Assembly: GCF_000372065.1 (NCBI RefSeq)
Contig: NZ_AQVB01000001.1
Location: 195,375 to 259,374, forward strand
DNA length: 64,000 bases
Direction: 5' to 3'
DNA from: Oligella urethralis DSM 7531
GTDB taxonomy: Bacteria > Pseudomonadota > Gammaproteobacteria > Burkholderiales > Burkholderiaceae_B
Part shown: positions 18,137 to 27,719 of the stretch, piece after piece
Layout of the letters: every line of letters begins with the position of its first letter
Position numbering within the stretch: position 1 is the stretch's first letter
Program-made: the position numbers and the translations under genes
The notes under the pieces: generated by a model
The model's input: only the letters and a program-made list of their open reading frames with translations
Database searches by the model: none
Told to the model about the DNA's origin: nothing

Positions 18137-18832
18137 ATGTTGGATAGGGAAGGTTACCGCCCTAATGTTGGGATTATCTTACTCAACCAAAATAATGAGG
18201 TTTTTTGGGCCAAGCGCATTAGAGAGAAGTCTTGGCAGTTTCCTCAAGGTGGCATTCAACGTGGTGAAAGTCCCACCAAAGCGATGTTTCGTGAGCTTTA
18301 TGAGGAAGTCGGCTTAAAACCTGAGCATGTAAAGATTTTAGGGCGTACACGCACTTGGTTGCGTTATAACGTGCCCGACCATTTTATACGTCGGGATTCA
18401 AAAGGTATTTATAAGGGGCAAAAGCAGATTTGGTTTTTGTTGCGCTTGGTGGCGAGTGAGTCTAGTATCAGTCTTAGAGCCAGCGCAACCCCCGAATTTG
18501 ATGCCTGGAAATGGCATCCTTTTTGGGTGCCCTTAGAAGCGGTGATTGAGTTTAAGCGCACGGTTTACCGAGATGCCTTGGATGAGTTGGTGACCTTGTT
18601 GTCGACCGAGGTGGTGGCACAGCGTCCTGGTAGTCTGCATTATGCCTTTAGTTCTGTGCGTGTTAGTAGTCAGGCGCTTGAGCTTAACGTCACTACGGCC
18701 AGGACGACCCAGACTAAGTCTAGGGCTGCAGCTCGTACTGCTAAAAAAGCGGCGGCTAAAAGCGGCAGACGCAATCAAAACTACTTACGCCGCCGCCATC
18801 AGGCACGCGCCGCTAATAAGCGTAGCGATTAA
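18137..18832 (+). CDS. rppH: RNA pyrophosphohydrolase RppH
   Basis: Nudix hydrolase that removes pyrophosphate from mRNA 5' ends to trigger decay. 231 residues. The Nudix box [23 protein letters not shown] (~36-58, given in parts: [15 protein letters not shown]) is intact, and the N-terminus [17 protein letters not shown] is typical. The last ~60 residues form an Arg/Lys/Ala-rich tail ([15 protein letters not shown]) not found in E. coli RppH; it could bind RNA. The start has GGTGG six bases upstream, and a TATAAT-like -10 lies ~35 bases upstream. Confidence 0.94.
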   Translation: MLDREGYRPNVGIILLNQNNEVFWAKRIREKSWQFPQGGIQRGESPTKAMFRELYEEVGLKPEHVKILGRTRTWLRYNVPDHFIRRDSKGIYKGQKQIWFLLRLVASESSISLRASATPEFDAWKWHPFWVPLEAVIEFKRTVYRDALDELVTLLSTEVVAQRPGSLHYAFSSVRVSSQALELNVTTARTTQTKSRAAARTAKKAAAKSGRRNQNYLRRRHQARAANKRSD

Positions 18833-18834
18833 CG

Positions 18835-20358
18835 CTAGGCACTAGTGGGTGTAGGGCTGGCTTGCTCTTGATGGAGAAGGCCTGCCTCGCTTTGTGCGCC
18901 CAGCTCATCGGCTTGCCAGCCACCACCGAGTGCCTTATACAGATCTAGCATGGCTTGCGTTTTAGCAAGATTTAAACTCAATAACTGTGTCTGTAGCTCA
19001 TTGAGCTGAAGTCGAGCTTCTAATACACGGTCAAGCGTGGCTTCACCATAGTTAAACAACTTTTGGGCTGAGCCGAGCTGGCGTCTAGCGGTGTTGACGG
19101 CTTGTTGGAACTGATTTTCTTGAGCTCTTAAATGATATTGTGCTTGATAGGCGCTGTCGACATCGGCTAGTGCATTTAGCACAGCGTGATCATAATCTAA
19201 TAACGCCGCCTGCAGTTTGGCATCTTTACTGTCAATATTGGCTTGAATACGACCGGCGGTAAAGATCGGTAATTGCACACCTAAACTGATGATATTGGAA
19301 AGCCCACGCATGTTTGGCATATCGCTATCTAAGCTGACGATACCACCTTGCCCTAAAAAATTCAGTTTGAAGCGCGGCAGTAAATCCGCTTTAGCGCTGG
19401 CTAACTGCGCTGATGAGGCATAGACCAAGGCTTGATTGGCACGTACATCAGGACGGCGATTAAGCACATTGGCAGGTGTTTGACCACTCGGCATGGGCGG
19501 TGTTTGATTGGCTAAGCGACGCTTAGTCGGCGCCAGTTTAAAGTGCTGTGGTACCTGACCTGTGAGCACCGCAATGCGACGTTCGGCATCGGCTTTTTGC
19601 GCTTCAAAAATCACTCGTGCTGCGGTGGCTGCCTGAATCTGAGTTTCTATCTGTAAGACATCATAAGCTGTCGCCTGAGCCGCATCAAAGCGACCTCTCA
19701 CATAGCGTAATAAGTCCTGTAATGCTTGGATTTGTTGTGAGCTGAGACTTTGCTTCTCGCCATAGTACATCCATTGGCTATAGTAGTCGGCAATATCGGT
19801 ACTTAACAGCATTTGCGCCGCATGCCATTGCTCAGCACGGGCAATGGCACCTTGGGTGGCGGCATCTACATCGGCTTGCTTCTGACCAAAGAAATCGGGT
19901 TCCCAGCTGGCGGCAATGCCAGCGCTTAGCCCGCCGGCATTGGCATCAAGGTACTTATCGCCAAGCGAGCTGTCGAGGTGGCCGATGGTGTGGCGCAAAT
20001 CATCGCTTAAAGGATTACGTAGGCGAGCGTTTATACCCATGGCATTGGCGCTTGCACCTACTTGCGGTCCCATATTGGCGCGTGCGGCTCGAGCCATGGC
20101 GCGTGCTTCTTCAAGCTTAGCGCGGGTGGCGGCGAGCTCCTTATTGTTTTGCAGTGCGCTTTCGATAAGCTCGCTTAATTGTGGGTCATTCCAGCTTAAC
20201 CACCAGCGATCCAATGCCACCTGCGCTGTGCCTTGACTTTGTTCAAAGCTGGCAGGTAAGTCGACCTCGCTTTTTAGGTTGATTTGGGTGCTGGAACAAG
20301 CGGCTAAAAGCGCAGTACCCAGCAGCAGACAAATAAGTTTTGGTTTAACGTAATTCAT
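18835..20358 (-). CDS. Outer-membrane efflux channel lipoprotein, NodT/TolC family
   Basis: Outer-membrane component of the exporter encoded just upstream. 507 residues. A lipoprotein signal has lipobox LLAAC (Cys ~21). Two OEP repeats follow with the typical helices (NNKELAATRAKLEEARAMAR; NRRPDVRANQALVYASSAQLASAKADLLPRF). It is last in the four-gene operon, six bases after the permease gene. Confidence 0.92.
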   Translation of the reverse strand: MNYVKPKLICLLLGTALLAACSSTQINLKSEVDLPASFEQSQGTAQVALDRWWLSWNDPQLSELIESALQNNKELAATRAKLEEARAMARAARANMGPQVGASANAMGINARLRNPLSDDLRHTIGHLDSSLGDKYLDANAGGLSAGIAASWEPDFFGQKQADVDAATQGAIARAEQWHAAQMLLSTDIADYYSQWMYYGEKQSLSSQQIQALQDLLRYVRGRFDAAQATAYDVLQIETQIQAATAARVIFEAQKADAERRIAVLTGQVPQHFKLAPTKRRLANQTPPMPSGQTPANVLNRRPDVRANQALVYASSAQLASAKADLLPRFKLNFLGQGGIVSLDSDMPNMRGLSNIISLGVQLPIFTAGRIQANIDSKDAKLQAALLDYDHAVLNALADVDSAYQAQYHLRAQENQFQQAVNTARRQLGSAQKLFNYGEATLDRVLEARLQLNELQTQLLSLNLAKTQAMLDLYKALGGGWQADELGAQSEAGLLHQEQASPTPTSA

Positions 20359-20364
20359 TCTAGC

Positions 20365-21492
20365 TTAACCTTGATTAGCCAACATTTTTTTGAAGCGCGA
20401 TAAAGCAAAAGCAAAAAATACAATGGCCATCAGACTCATATAAATCAGATTGGGCCACACAGTTTCCAGACCAGCTTGTCGCAGTAACAAGTTCTGTGTG
20501 GTCATGGCAAACTGAGTTTGAGGAGAAAATAAGGTGATAATTTGTACCCAGTCCGGCATCCCTTCACGCGGTGATTCGCCCCCAGATAATAAGCGCATAA
20601 TCACATAGACAGGGATCACCAAGAGACCGAATTGTGGCATTGTTGGAGCAAAGGTGCCCAATAAAATCCCTAAAGAACCAACAGCAAAGAGGAAAATCAC
20701 CAAGCTCAGCAAAAAGATAGGCACCGAACCCACCAGCGGTACACCTAGCCACAAACTGACGACTAAATATAAGGAGCCAATTGAGGCGGCGGTAATGACA
20801 ATGGCATTACCAATCACTTTAGAAAGGGCGATTTCTAGCGCATTGACCGGCATCACTAATAAGTGCTCAATGGTGCCACGTTCCTTTTCACGGATAATGG
20901 CAGCACCCACCAGTAACATCGCCAGTAAGCCAGCGTTTGCCACAATCTGCATCGGACCCGCAAACCAGGTGTAATCGGCATTTGGGTTAAACAGTACCTT
21001 AGTGACTAGGCTCATAGGTAAGCCAGAGAGTGGATGGTCTTTAGAAAAATAAGCGGCTGTTTCAGCGACCACAACTTGCTGTATAAAGGAGGCTCCTAGC
21101 CCTGCTTGGCTAACCGCAGTAGCATCAATCAGAAGCTGTAACTCCGGTGCGCGTTGCTGGAGCAAATTTTTTTCATAGTCTTTAGGAATAACTAGGATAA
21201 AAATGTATTTACCGTTATTCATGGACTCATCAATCTCGTCTAGATTAATCAGTTCCGGTTTTTTAAAGTAAGGGGGTCTTAAGGCATCGATAATACGCCA
21301 TGATAAGGGCGATTGATCTTCATTTACCACGGCGACCGAGCCATTTTTTACCTCCACCGCCATGCCTTTAGCGACGGAATAGCTGGCCACCGAGAACATC
21401 ACAATGATTAAGCCCATCAGCACATAGTCACTGAGTACGCTTTTAAGCTCTTTAATGCAGAGAAACCAGATATTTCTTAGCGTGATCCACAT
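20365..21492 (-). CDS. ABC-2 type permease, YhhJ/YbhR-like
   Basis: Inner-membrane permease of the exporter. 375 residues: one N-terminal TM helix (~23-43), a large periplasmic domain (~45-180) and five C-terminal TM helices. The ABC2 motif REKERGTIEHLLVMPV (~200-216) is clear. It starts three bases after the RbbA-like gene and has an AGGAG site. It resembles E. coli YhhJ, encoded beside RbbA. Substrate unknown. Confidence 0.88.
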   Translation of the reverse strand: MWITLRNIWFLCIKELKSVLSDYVLMGLIIVMFSVASYSVAKGMAVEVKNGSVAVVNEDQSPLSWRIIDALRPPYFKKPELINLDEIDESMNNGKYIFILVIPKDYEKNLLQQRAPELQLLIDATAVSQAGLGASFIQQVVVAETAAYFSKDHPLSGLPMSLVTKVLFNPNADYTWFAGPMQIVANAGLLAMLLVGAAIIREKERGTIEHLLVMPVNALEIALSKVIGNAIVITAASIGSLYLVVSLWLGVPLVGSVPIFLLSLVIFLFAVGSLGILLGTFAPTMPQFGLLVIPVYVIMRLLSGGESPREGMPDWVQIITLFSPQTQFAMTTQNLLLRQAGLETVWPNLIYMSLMAIVFFAFALSRFKKMLANQG

Positions 21493-21495
21493 AAT

Positions 21496-24276
21496 TTATT
21501 TCTCCTGCTTTTTCAAAAAGATATTTGCTAATAACAAATAACTGATCGCAAAGGCAGTCAGTATCAAATAGTATTTGAAAAAGTCTGGCCAAGAAAGACC
21601 TTTAGCAAAGGCACCGATAATGATTTTATGGAACCAAGCACTAGGGAATAACTGAGATACTAACAAATTGGCCCCTTCTAAGGAGGAGACCGGTGTTAGT
21701 AAACCGGAAAAGTTGAGCGAGGGGATCATACAGATAATGGCCGAACCGAAAATCGCCGCCACTTGCGAAGTCGCAAAACAAGACACTAATAATCCCAAGG
21801 AAGTGGCCACCCAAGCAGCACAAAATGCACCGAAAAATAGGGCGCTAAAGGAGCCGCTAATCGGTACATGTAAGGCGTAAATGGATATCAGCAGTAGCAC
21901 GTAAAAGCTGAGCATGCTCATAAAAATGTACGGTATCTGCTTACCGATTAAAAACTGCATCACCGTCGCAGGGGAACCGTAGAGGTTCATGATGGAGCCA
22001 ATTTCACGCTCACGCACCACGCCTAGCGCCGTCATCATGGCAGGAATTAACATCATCGCCATCATCATCATGCCGGGCGTGATGGAGATAATGCTGTTAA
22101 AGGCTTGGTTATAGACAAAGCGCGTTTGTAATTGAGCTGAGGCTTCGGGGACCAGACCACGTTGTTGCGCTAAATTCTGGGCGTAACTCGTCATAATACC
22201 GATGATATAGCCTTTGACGTTTTCACCAGAAAAGGGCATGGAACCATCCACATAAAAGGATAGTTCGGGCCGTTGTTGCATCAATAATTGGCGACCAAAA
22301 TCGGGCGGAATCTCTATCACTAAGCGGATTTTGCCACTTTTAATAATCGCCTCATAATCCTCGTCACTATGGAGTATGGCTCGTTCCTTAAAGTAGGGGG
22401 AACTGCTGAACTCAGCAATTAACTCATGACTGATTTGACTTTGATCCTGGTCATATACCGCATAGCCGATATTGCGTACATCAAAGGTAATGCCTAAGGA
22501 GGAAAAGACCACTAAGATCACGGGACCTAACAAGACGAAGAGTAAGCGCACGGGATCGCGTAGTAGCTCCTTATTTTCACGTGCGGCAAAGGCCAAGATA
22601 TTGTTCAATGTTTTGCTGCGGCGTTTGCGGCTTTGCTGATTTGTGTCGCTGTCTTTAAAGGCCGATTTTACGGTATTGTTATCCTGCTTGGACTCTGTCG
22701 TTTGCTTGCCGTCCTTGCTTGCTTCCGCTTGCTCCAGATAGGCGATAAAGGCCTCTTCAAGGTTTGAGGCATTTTGTGCGGCCACCAGTTTCTCAGGTGT
22801 GTCTTGTGCTAGCACCTTACCCTGATGCATAAAGGAGATGCGATCGCACCAACCGGCCTCATTCATAAAGTGGGTAGAAACGAAAATTGTAATCCGGTCT
22901 TCGCGCGACAGACTGATCAAATAATCCCAGAACATATCGCGGGCCTCGGGATCGACCCCGGAAGTGGGCTCATCCAGAATCAGTACTTCAGGCTTGTGTA
23001 AACAAGCCGCTGCCAGCTGCAGGCGTTGCTTTAAGCCCAGGGACAGTGCGGAGGGAAATTCGTCCTGATACTCTTTAATCTTAAACTTTGTTAGCGCCTC
23101 TTCAACCGCTTCCGCACCTGCTTTGCCTTCAAGTTGATAGAGCTTGGCGTGTAATTCCAAGTTAGCACGCACCGTCAGCTCTTCGTACAAAGAGAAGCTT
23201 TGTGACATATAACCCACTTTTAGGCGTGTTTGAATATCACCGGCGTCAGTGGGTTGACCCAGTAACTCAGCCGTGCCGGAGGTGGGCTCCAATAGACCGG
23301 TCAACATCTTCATCGTGGTGGATTTACCACAACCGTTGGAACCTAGGAAGCCGAAGATTTCGCCTCGAGGAATTTCAAAACTGACATTGTCTACGGCGGT
23401 AAAATTACCGAATTTCTTGGTTAGATTAACCGCTTTGATGGCCGGTGGCTCATCCGGAAGTGGTTCAAAGGGCGGGATATTATCAAAGTCGAAGTAATGA
23501 TCGCGCTCAGGTAATAACTTGACGTAAGCCTCTTCGAGGGTTTTACTAGCGGTATCCTCAAGGACTTTGGGGGTGGCATCCGCGGCTAAGATTTCGCCAG
23601 CATTCATCGCCACTAAGTATTCAAATTGCTCTGCCTCTTCAATATAAGCGGTGGAGACAATCACTGTCATGCCCTCAAACTCTGCGCGTAACTCCGCGAC
23701 TAAATCCCAGAATTGACGACGAGATAAGGGATCGACGCCAGTCGTGGGTTCATCCAGAATTAATAATTCTGGATCATTAATCAGCGCACAACAAAGGCTG
23801 AGCTTTTGCTTCATACCACCGGATAACTTACCAGCTGGTCGATCGGGGAAGGGATCTAAGGAAGTAGCCTTTAAAAGGCGAGCAATTTTCTGTTCACGCT
23901 CGCGACGACTCAGGCCGTATAAGTTGGCGTGGAACTCAATGTTTTCTTTGATACTAAGGGTAGGGTAGAGATTTTTACCCAAACCCTGCGGCATAAAGGC
24001 GACTCGGTAGGCATTAGCTTCGCGCTCACGTCGCTTATCCACCTGGTTGCCCAACACCGTGACCGCACCACTTTGTAATACCTTGACCCCGGCAATCAAT
24101 GACATTAAGGTGGATTTTCCGACCCCGTCGGGACCGATTAAGCCCACGGTGACACCGCGCTCAATCTTAAGGCTCACGTCCTTTAGGGCTTGGGTTTTGC
24201 CATAGTAATGGCTGACACTCTCAACCTCAACCGCATAGGTCTTATGCTCTGAGGGTGTGGTTTGATGCGTAGGCAT
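21496..24276 (-). CDS. Double ABC ATPase fused to permease, RbbA/YhiH-like
   Basis: 926 residues with three parts. NBD1 has Walker A GPDGVGKST (~51), LSGGMKQK signature and LLILDEPTTGVDP. NBD2 has Walker A GSNGCGKST (~315), signature LSLGLKQR and VLILDEPTSGVDP. A C-terminal ABC-2 permease (~570-926) carries six TM helices and the REIGSIMNLYGSPAT motif. The linker (~515-560) is charged. This architecture is that of E. coli RbbA/YhiH. Whether it exports a small molecule or also acts on ribosomes, as claimed for RbbA, cannot be read here; the operon context favours export. Confidence 0.9.
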   Translation of the reverse strand: MPTHQTTPSEHKTYAVEVESVSHYYGKTQALKDVSLKIERGVTVGLIGPDGVGKSTLMSLIAGVKVLQSGAVTVLGNQVDKRREREANAYRVAFMPQGLGKNLYPTLSIKENIEFHANLYGLSRREREQKIARLLKATSLDPFPDRPAGKLSGGMKQKLSLCCALINDPELLILDEPTTGVDPLSRRQFWDLVAELRAEFEGMTVIVSTAYIEEAEQFEYLVAMNAGEILAADATPKVLEDTASKTLEEAYVKLLPERDHYFDFDNIPPFEPLPDEPPAIKAVNLTKKFGNFTAVDNVSFEIPRGEIFGFLGSNGCGKSTTMKMLTGLLEPTSGTAELLGQPTDAGDIQTRLKVGYMSQSFSLYEELTVRANLELHAKLYQLEGKAGAEAVEEALTKFKIKEYQDEFPSALSLGLKQRLQLAAACLHKPEVLILDEPTSGVDPEARDMFWDYLISLSREDRITIFVSTHFMNEAGWCDRISFMHQGKVLAQDTPEKLVAAQNASNLEEAFIAYLEQAEASKDGKQTTESKQDNNTVKSAFKDSDTNQQSRKRRSKTLNNILAFAARENKELLRDPVRLLFVLLGPVILVVFSSLGITFDVRNIGYAVYDQDQSQISHELIAEFSSSPYFKERAILHSDEDYEAIIKSGKIRLVIEIPPDFGRQLLMQQRPELSFYVDGSMPFSGENVKGYIIGIMTSYAQNLAQQRGLVPEASAQLQTRFVYNQAFNSIISITPGMMMMAMMLIPAMMTALGVVREREIGSIMNLYGSPATVMQFLIGKQIPYIFMSMLSFYVLLLISIYALHVPISGSFSALFFGAFCAAWVATSLGLLVSCFATSQVAAIFGSAIICMIPSLNFSGLLTPVSSLEGANLLVSQLFPSAWFHKIIIGAFAKGLSWPDFFKYYLILTAFAISYLLLANIFLKKQEK

Positions 24277-24297
24277 GGTGATGGTGTAGGGTTGCGT

Positions 24298-25275
24298 TTA
24301 ATTTGTTTGAGGTAATTTCACCTCAAGTTCTGCTGGCCATTGTTCAGCCTCAGTTCTGACATAGCCCATGCCAGTGAGACCACTTTTTAGATGGTCTTGA
24401 TGTGCTACGGTGATATCAGACGGAATTCTCAGTTCCACGCGATACATCAACTTTTGACGTTCAGCAGCCGTTTCAACAGTTTTAGGGGTAAATTGAGCTT
24501 GTGCGGAAATAAAGCTGATGTTGGCAGGCCAGACATAGTCTTGACCGTCCAATTGAATCCGCGCTTCAGCGCCAAGAGAAAGCTTGCCGATAGTCTCTGT
24601 GGGCAAATAAATAAACATACGTGTATCACTGGGATCAAGTAAGCTCACAACCGGGTGACCAGCGGCGACGACATTGCCCGGGTGTGCAAAGCGGTATTCG
24701 ACCGTGCCGTCAATCGGGGCTTTAATCACCAGATCACGGGTGGTGGCAGCAGAAGCCTTAATTTGGGCTTGGGCCTGTTGTACAGCCGCCTCAGCTTGGG
24801 CTTTGGCCGCTTTAGCTGCCTCAACTGCGGCGGTTTGCGCACTGACAGCGATTTGACGTTTATTCAATTCGGTGGCGGAAATTAAACGCTCGCGACGTAG
24901 TGAGTTGGCATTCGTCAGCTCGATTTGTGCTAAGCGCAATTGCTCTTCATGTGCCTGGATCTCAGCCTCGGCTTGGGCTACTGCTCGCTCGGCTTGAGTG
25001 CGTTGGGCCGTAGCCGCATCTAATTGACTATCATATTGATCGGAAGCGAGGGAAACTAAGTTATCGTCCTGTTTAACCCTTTCGCCCTCACGCACATAAA
25101 CATGCTCGACGCGACCCGCATATAAGCCAGAGACATCCACTCGTTCAAGCTGCAAGCGCCCATTGGAGCGGGCGATGCCCTCAGGTTCCTTATTTAGCTG
25201 CTGATGGTTGTAATAATAGGCACCGGCACCGGCGGCAATAAGCAAAATAAGTATGAATAACCAAGATTTTTTCAT
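24298..25275 (-). CDS. HlyD-family membrane-fusion (adaptor) protein
   Basis: Periplasmic adaptor connecting the ABC permeases to the outer-membrane channel; YhiI-like. 325 residues. An N-terminal TM anchor (~5-21), a lipoyl/barrel-sandwich half (RVDVSGLYAGRVEHVYVREGERV, in parts), a long Ala/Gln-rich coiled-coil hairpin (~80-175), then APIDGTVEYRFAHPGNVV and a beta-barrel domain. First gene of the exporter operon, 22 bases before the ATPase gene. Confidence 0.9.
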   Translation of the reverse strand: MKKSWLFILILLIAAGAGAYYYNHQQLNKEPEGIARSNGRLQLERVDVSGLYAGRVEHVYVREGERVKQDDNLVSLASDQYDSQLDAATAQRTQAERAVAQAEAEIQAHEEQLRLAQIELTNANSLRRERLISATELNKRQIAVSAQTAAVEAAKAAKAQAEAAVQQAQAQIKASAATTRDLVIKAPIDGTVEYRFAHPGNVVAAGHPVVSLLDPSDTRMFIYLPTETIGKLSLGAEARIQLDGQDYVWPANISFISAQAQFTPKTVETAAERQKLMYRVELRIPSDITVAHQDHLKSGLTGMGYVRTEAEQWPAELEVKLPQTN

Positions 25276-25319
25276 GAGATTAATGCACTTTGTTGCAAAA
25301 AGAAGATGAGCATTAAGCG

Positions 25320-26882
25320 CTAGGAAGCCGCTTCAGGATGAACTAAGCTAGTTTCGAAGTCGCGCAGATAGTCGTCAAAACTCATTGTATCGCTTTTTTC
25401 CTTCGCTAGGTAGGATTGTAACGAAGCTTCGGATTCTGCCACCAATGCCTGCTTCACCTCAGCCGGCAGCTTTAAAGCGCGTAGACGGTCGGAGTGCTGC
25501 AGGCTGTTTTGCTTGGTGAATTCATTAAAACTGAGACCGCTATCACGAACCGCTTGTTGATAGCGTGCGGCTGGGGTTAAGGCAATGTCCTCAAGTTTTG
25601 CTTGCTGCGCAGCTAGCGCTTGACGGTGAGCAGTCGTTTGATACACCTTATCCAAAAGCTCGGCATAGGGAGCAAGGGCCTCGATAATTTCTAAACCCCA
25701 CGCCTTTAAGGTGATAGGCTGGCCGTGGCGTTGTAGTGTTAATCCTGGCTTACGACCCTCAGTCACAACCTGCTTGAAGTTGTTGTCAGTTTCATCACAA
25801 TCGTCTTCAGCATCAAAGCGTGGACTGTGACTGACGGCACAATAGAGTAGGAAAGTATCGAGGAAGTAAGCGCTTTGTGAGCTGATGCCGGTAGGCTCAA
25901 AGGGATCCACATCCATACAACGCACCTCAACATACTGTACGCCACGCTTAATCAGTGCATTATTAGGGCGCTCCCCAGGCTTAGTCGTGCGCTTAGGGCG
26001 GATACTGGCGTAGTACTCATTTTCAATTTGCAGCATATTAGTATTGAGCTGAATCCATTCGCCCTCCCGATGGGTGCCGATTTTTTCATAGGCCGGCCAA
26101 GGGCGTGTTACTGCGTTATAAATCAATGATACATAGCTCTCGATACGGTTATAGCAGGTGCGGATATTGGCCTGGGCTTCACTGGTATAGCCTAAATCGC
26201 TCATGCGTAAGCTAGTTGCATAGGGCAAATACAGACTGCTGTCATCAAAGTCTAGCAGCTGATGCGGCGCTTGCCCTACGAAACTACGATTAATAATGGG
26301 TGAGGCACCAAATAAATACATTAATAACCAGCTTTGGCGCTTGAAATTACGAATTAAACTCATGTAGCCGACGGATTGACGCTCCTTGGCATCTTCAATG
26401 CTCGGCTCTAGGTGCTGCCATATCGCTTCTGGTAAGGAGAAGTTATAGTGAATACCGGCAATACACTGCATCGCTTTGCCGTAGCGCTCCGCTAAGCCGC
26501 GACGATAGACATGCTTGAGCATACCCTCATTGGAATGGCCATACCAAGCAATGGGAATGAGCTCCTCGGGTGGCAGTTCACAAGGAATGGATTGCATCCA
26601 TAGGGATTGCTCACCGATATTTTGTAAAACAAAGCCATGAATGTGTTCTAAGCTTCTAAACAAGCTTTCAACATCATGAAAGGGCTTAGTTACCAACTCC
26701 ATCAATGCTTCAGAGTAGTCGGTCGTAATATGTGGGTGAGTTAAGGTGGCACCAAGCGCTTGGGGGTGGCTGTCCAAGGCATAATCACCGTGGGCATCAA
26801 TGCGCAGTGCCTCTCGCTCAATGCCTCTGCTAATCTGCTTTAGTAAGTCCTGCTGCGCTTTGATTATTGTAAACTTAGACAC
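25320..26882 (-). CDS. gshA: Glutamate-cysteine ligase, E. coli type
   Basis: First step of glutathione synthesis: ATP-dependent joining of L-Glu gamma-carboxyl to L-Cys. 520 residues, matching the E. coli GshA size. Family segments are visible in order: GIEREALRI, HPHITTDYSEALMELVT, GIHYNFSLP, YLFGASP, YLPYATSLRMSDLGYT, LQIENEYYASIRPKR and YVEVRCMDVDPF. The start codon is GTG with AGGA nine bases upstream. It stops 45 bases before the exporter operon begins. Confidence 0.96.
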   Translation of the reverse strand: MSKFTIIKAQQDLLKQISRGIEREALRIDAHGDYALDSHPQALGATLTHPHITTDYSEALMELVTKPFHDVESLFRSLEHIHGFVLQNIGEQSLWMQSIPCELPPEELIPIAWYGHSNEGMLKHVYRRGLAERYGKAMQCIAGIHYNFSLPEAIWQHLEPSIEDAKERQSVGYMSLIRNFKRQSWLLMYLFGASPIINRSFVGQAPHQLLDFDDSSLYLPYATSLRMSDLGYTSEAQANIRTCYNRIESYVSLIYNAVTRPWPAYEKIGTHREGEWIQLNTNMLQIENEYYASIRPKRTTKPGERPNNALIKRGVQYVEVRCMDVDPFEPTGISSQSAYFLDTFLLYCAVSHSPRFDAEDDCDETDNNFKQVVTEGRKPGLTLQRHGQPITLKAWGLEIIEALAPYAELLDKVYQTTAHRQALAAQQAKLEDIALTPAARYQQAVRDSGLSFNEFTKQNSLQHSDRLRALKLPAEVKQALVAESEASLQSYLAKEKSDTMSFDDYLRDFETSLVHPEAAS

Positions 26883-26982
26883 AAATCAATCCTGTGATAT
26901 GAAACTCAAAATAGTATATAAGGCATATCTTAGCCTTAACGAGATCCTGTCATTGTAATTCTTTAAGCAAGATGGATTGATT

Positions 26983-27003
26983 AACCGCTGCTCTCGTTAT
27001 AAT
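26983..27003 (+). promoter_or_regulatory. Predicted promoter of the small lipoprotein gene
   Basis: Consensus TATAAT at 26998-27003 with an AT-rich GATTGATTAA region about 16-17 bases upstream as candidate -35. Transcription would start near 27010, which makes the TTG at 27015 an unlikely start and supports ATG 27045. Confidence 0.5.
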
Positions 27004-27044
27004 TTAATTTTCTGTTGCCTTGCGTCGTCAATGCATTTTTTATC

Positions 27045-27623
27045 ATGTATAAAAGCGCTTTTCAAAAATTCGCAGTCTGCTGCTTGAGTTGCTGTCTTTG
27101 TTTATTGCTGGTTGCTTGTCAGGATCGCACGTGGCATCAGCAGAAGCTAACTGTCGGTCCTTATCAGATCGAGGCTGCTTTTCCTACCGCACCGCGTATG
27201 TCCGAACAAGCATATCATTTATTGGATGAGCAGCAGGAGGCGCCGATTCAACGGGTGCAATGGACTGCGGTAGCGGGGCAAAGTAGCTTTAATCTCAGTT
27301 ATTTGCTGGTGCCTGAGCATTTAGATCCGGTGGCCGTTGCTCAGGCGCTTTTACGCAGCATGCGTTTAAAGCGTGATCCACGATTAGTATCGGCGCCAAG
27401 TGAGTTTGTGGCGGCCTTTGAGCAGGACTTGCCAGCACTAGGTGAGGAGTTTAGTATCACCCTCGCCGTGGATAGCAAGCTGATGCTGGCTCAGGCCAAG
27501 GTGTTACAACAGGGGCAGTTGATTGTGCAGCTTTATACAACCGGTGCGGAGAACGATAAAAACTTCCTTCAGCAAAGCAAGCGCTTTTTTGAGGAGCTGA
27601 AAATTGGTGCTACAATCGATTAG
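27045..27623 (+). CDS. Hypothetical lipoprotein
   Basis: About 192 residues. A Cys-rich signal sequence (CCLSCCLCLLLVAC) ends in an apparent lipobox LLVAC, then QDRTWHQQ. The mature part (~165 residues) is a soluble mixed alpha/beta protein with no motif I recognise. ATG 27045 is preferred because the TTG at 27015 lies too close to the predicted -10. Divergent from gshA and followed by metX. Function unknown. Confidence 0.75.
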   Translation: MYKSAFQKFAVCCLSCCLCLLLVACQDRTWHQQKLTVGPYQIEAAFPTAPRMSEQAYHLLDEQQEAPIQRVQWTAVAGQSSFNLSYLLVPEHLDPVAVAQALLRSMRLKRDPRLVSAPSEFVAAFEQDLPALGEEFSITLAVDSKLMLAQAKVLQQGQLIVQLYTTGAENDKNFLQQSKRFFEELKIGATID

Positions 27624-27627
27624 TTTA

Positions 27628-27686
27628 GTCTGAGCGTTTTTTCAGACAGCTTGTATTTGACGCCGATTTGTTTGCTTGCGGGCGTC
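27628..27686 (+). other. Two hairpins upstream of metX
   Basis: GTCTGA (27628-27633)/TCAGAC (27642-27647) with a T-rich loop, and GACGCC (27659-27664)/GGCGTC (27681-27686). Neither is followed by a T-tract, so they are weak terminators at best. They may end the lipoprotein transcript or shape the metX leader; I see no known SAM riboswitch consensus. Confidence 0.3.
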
Positions 27687-27719
27687 TAAAAATCCTGCTA
27701 AAAAGGTTTAATTATTCCT

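Noticed and set aside
27624-27719. Possible SAM riboswitch upstream of metX
   Set aside because: Only about 95 bases, two simple hairpins and no match to a known SAM or SAH riboswitch core that I can see.
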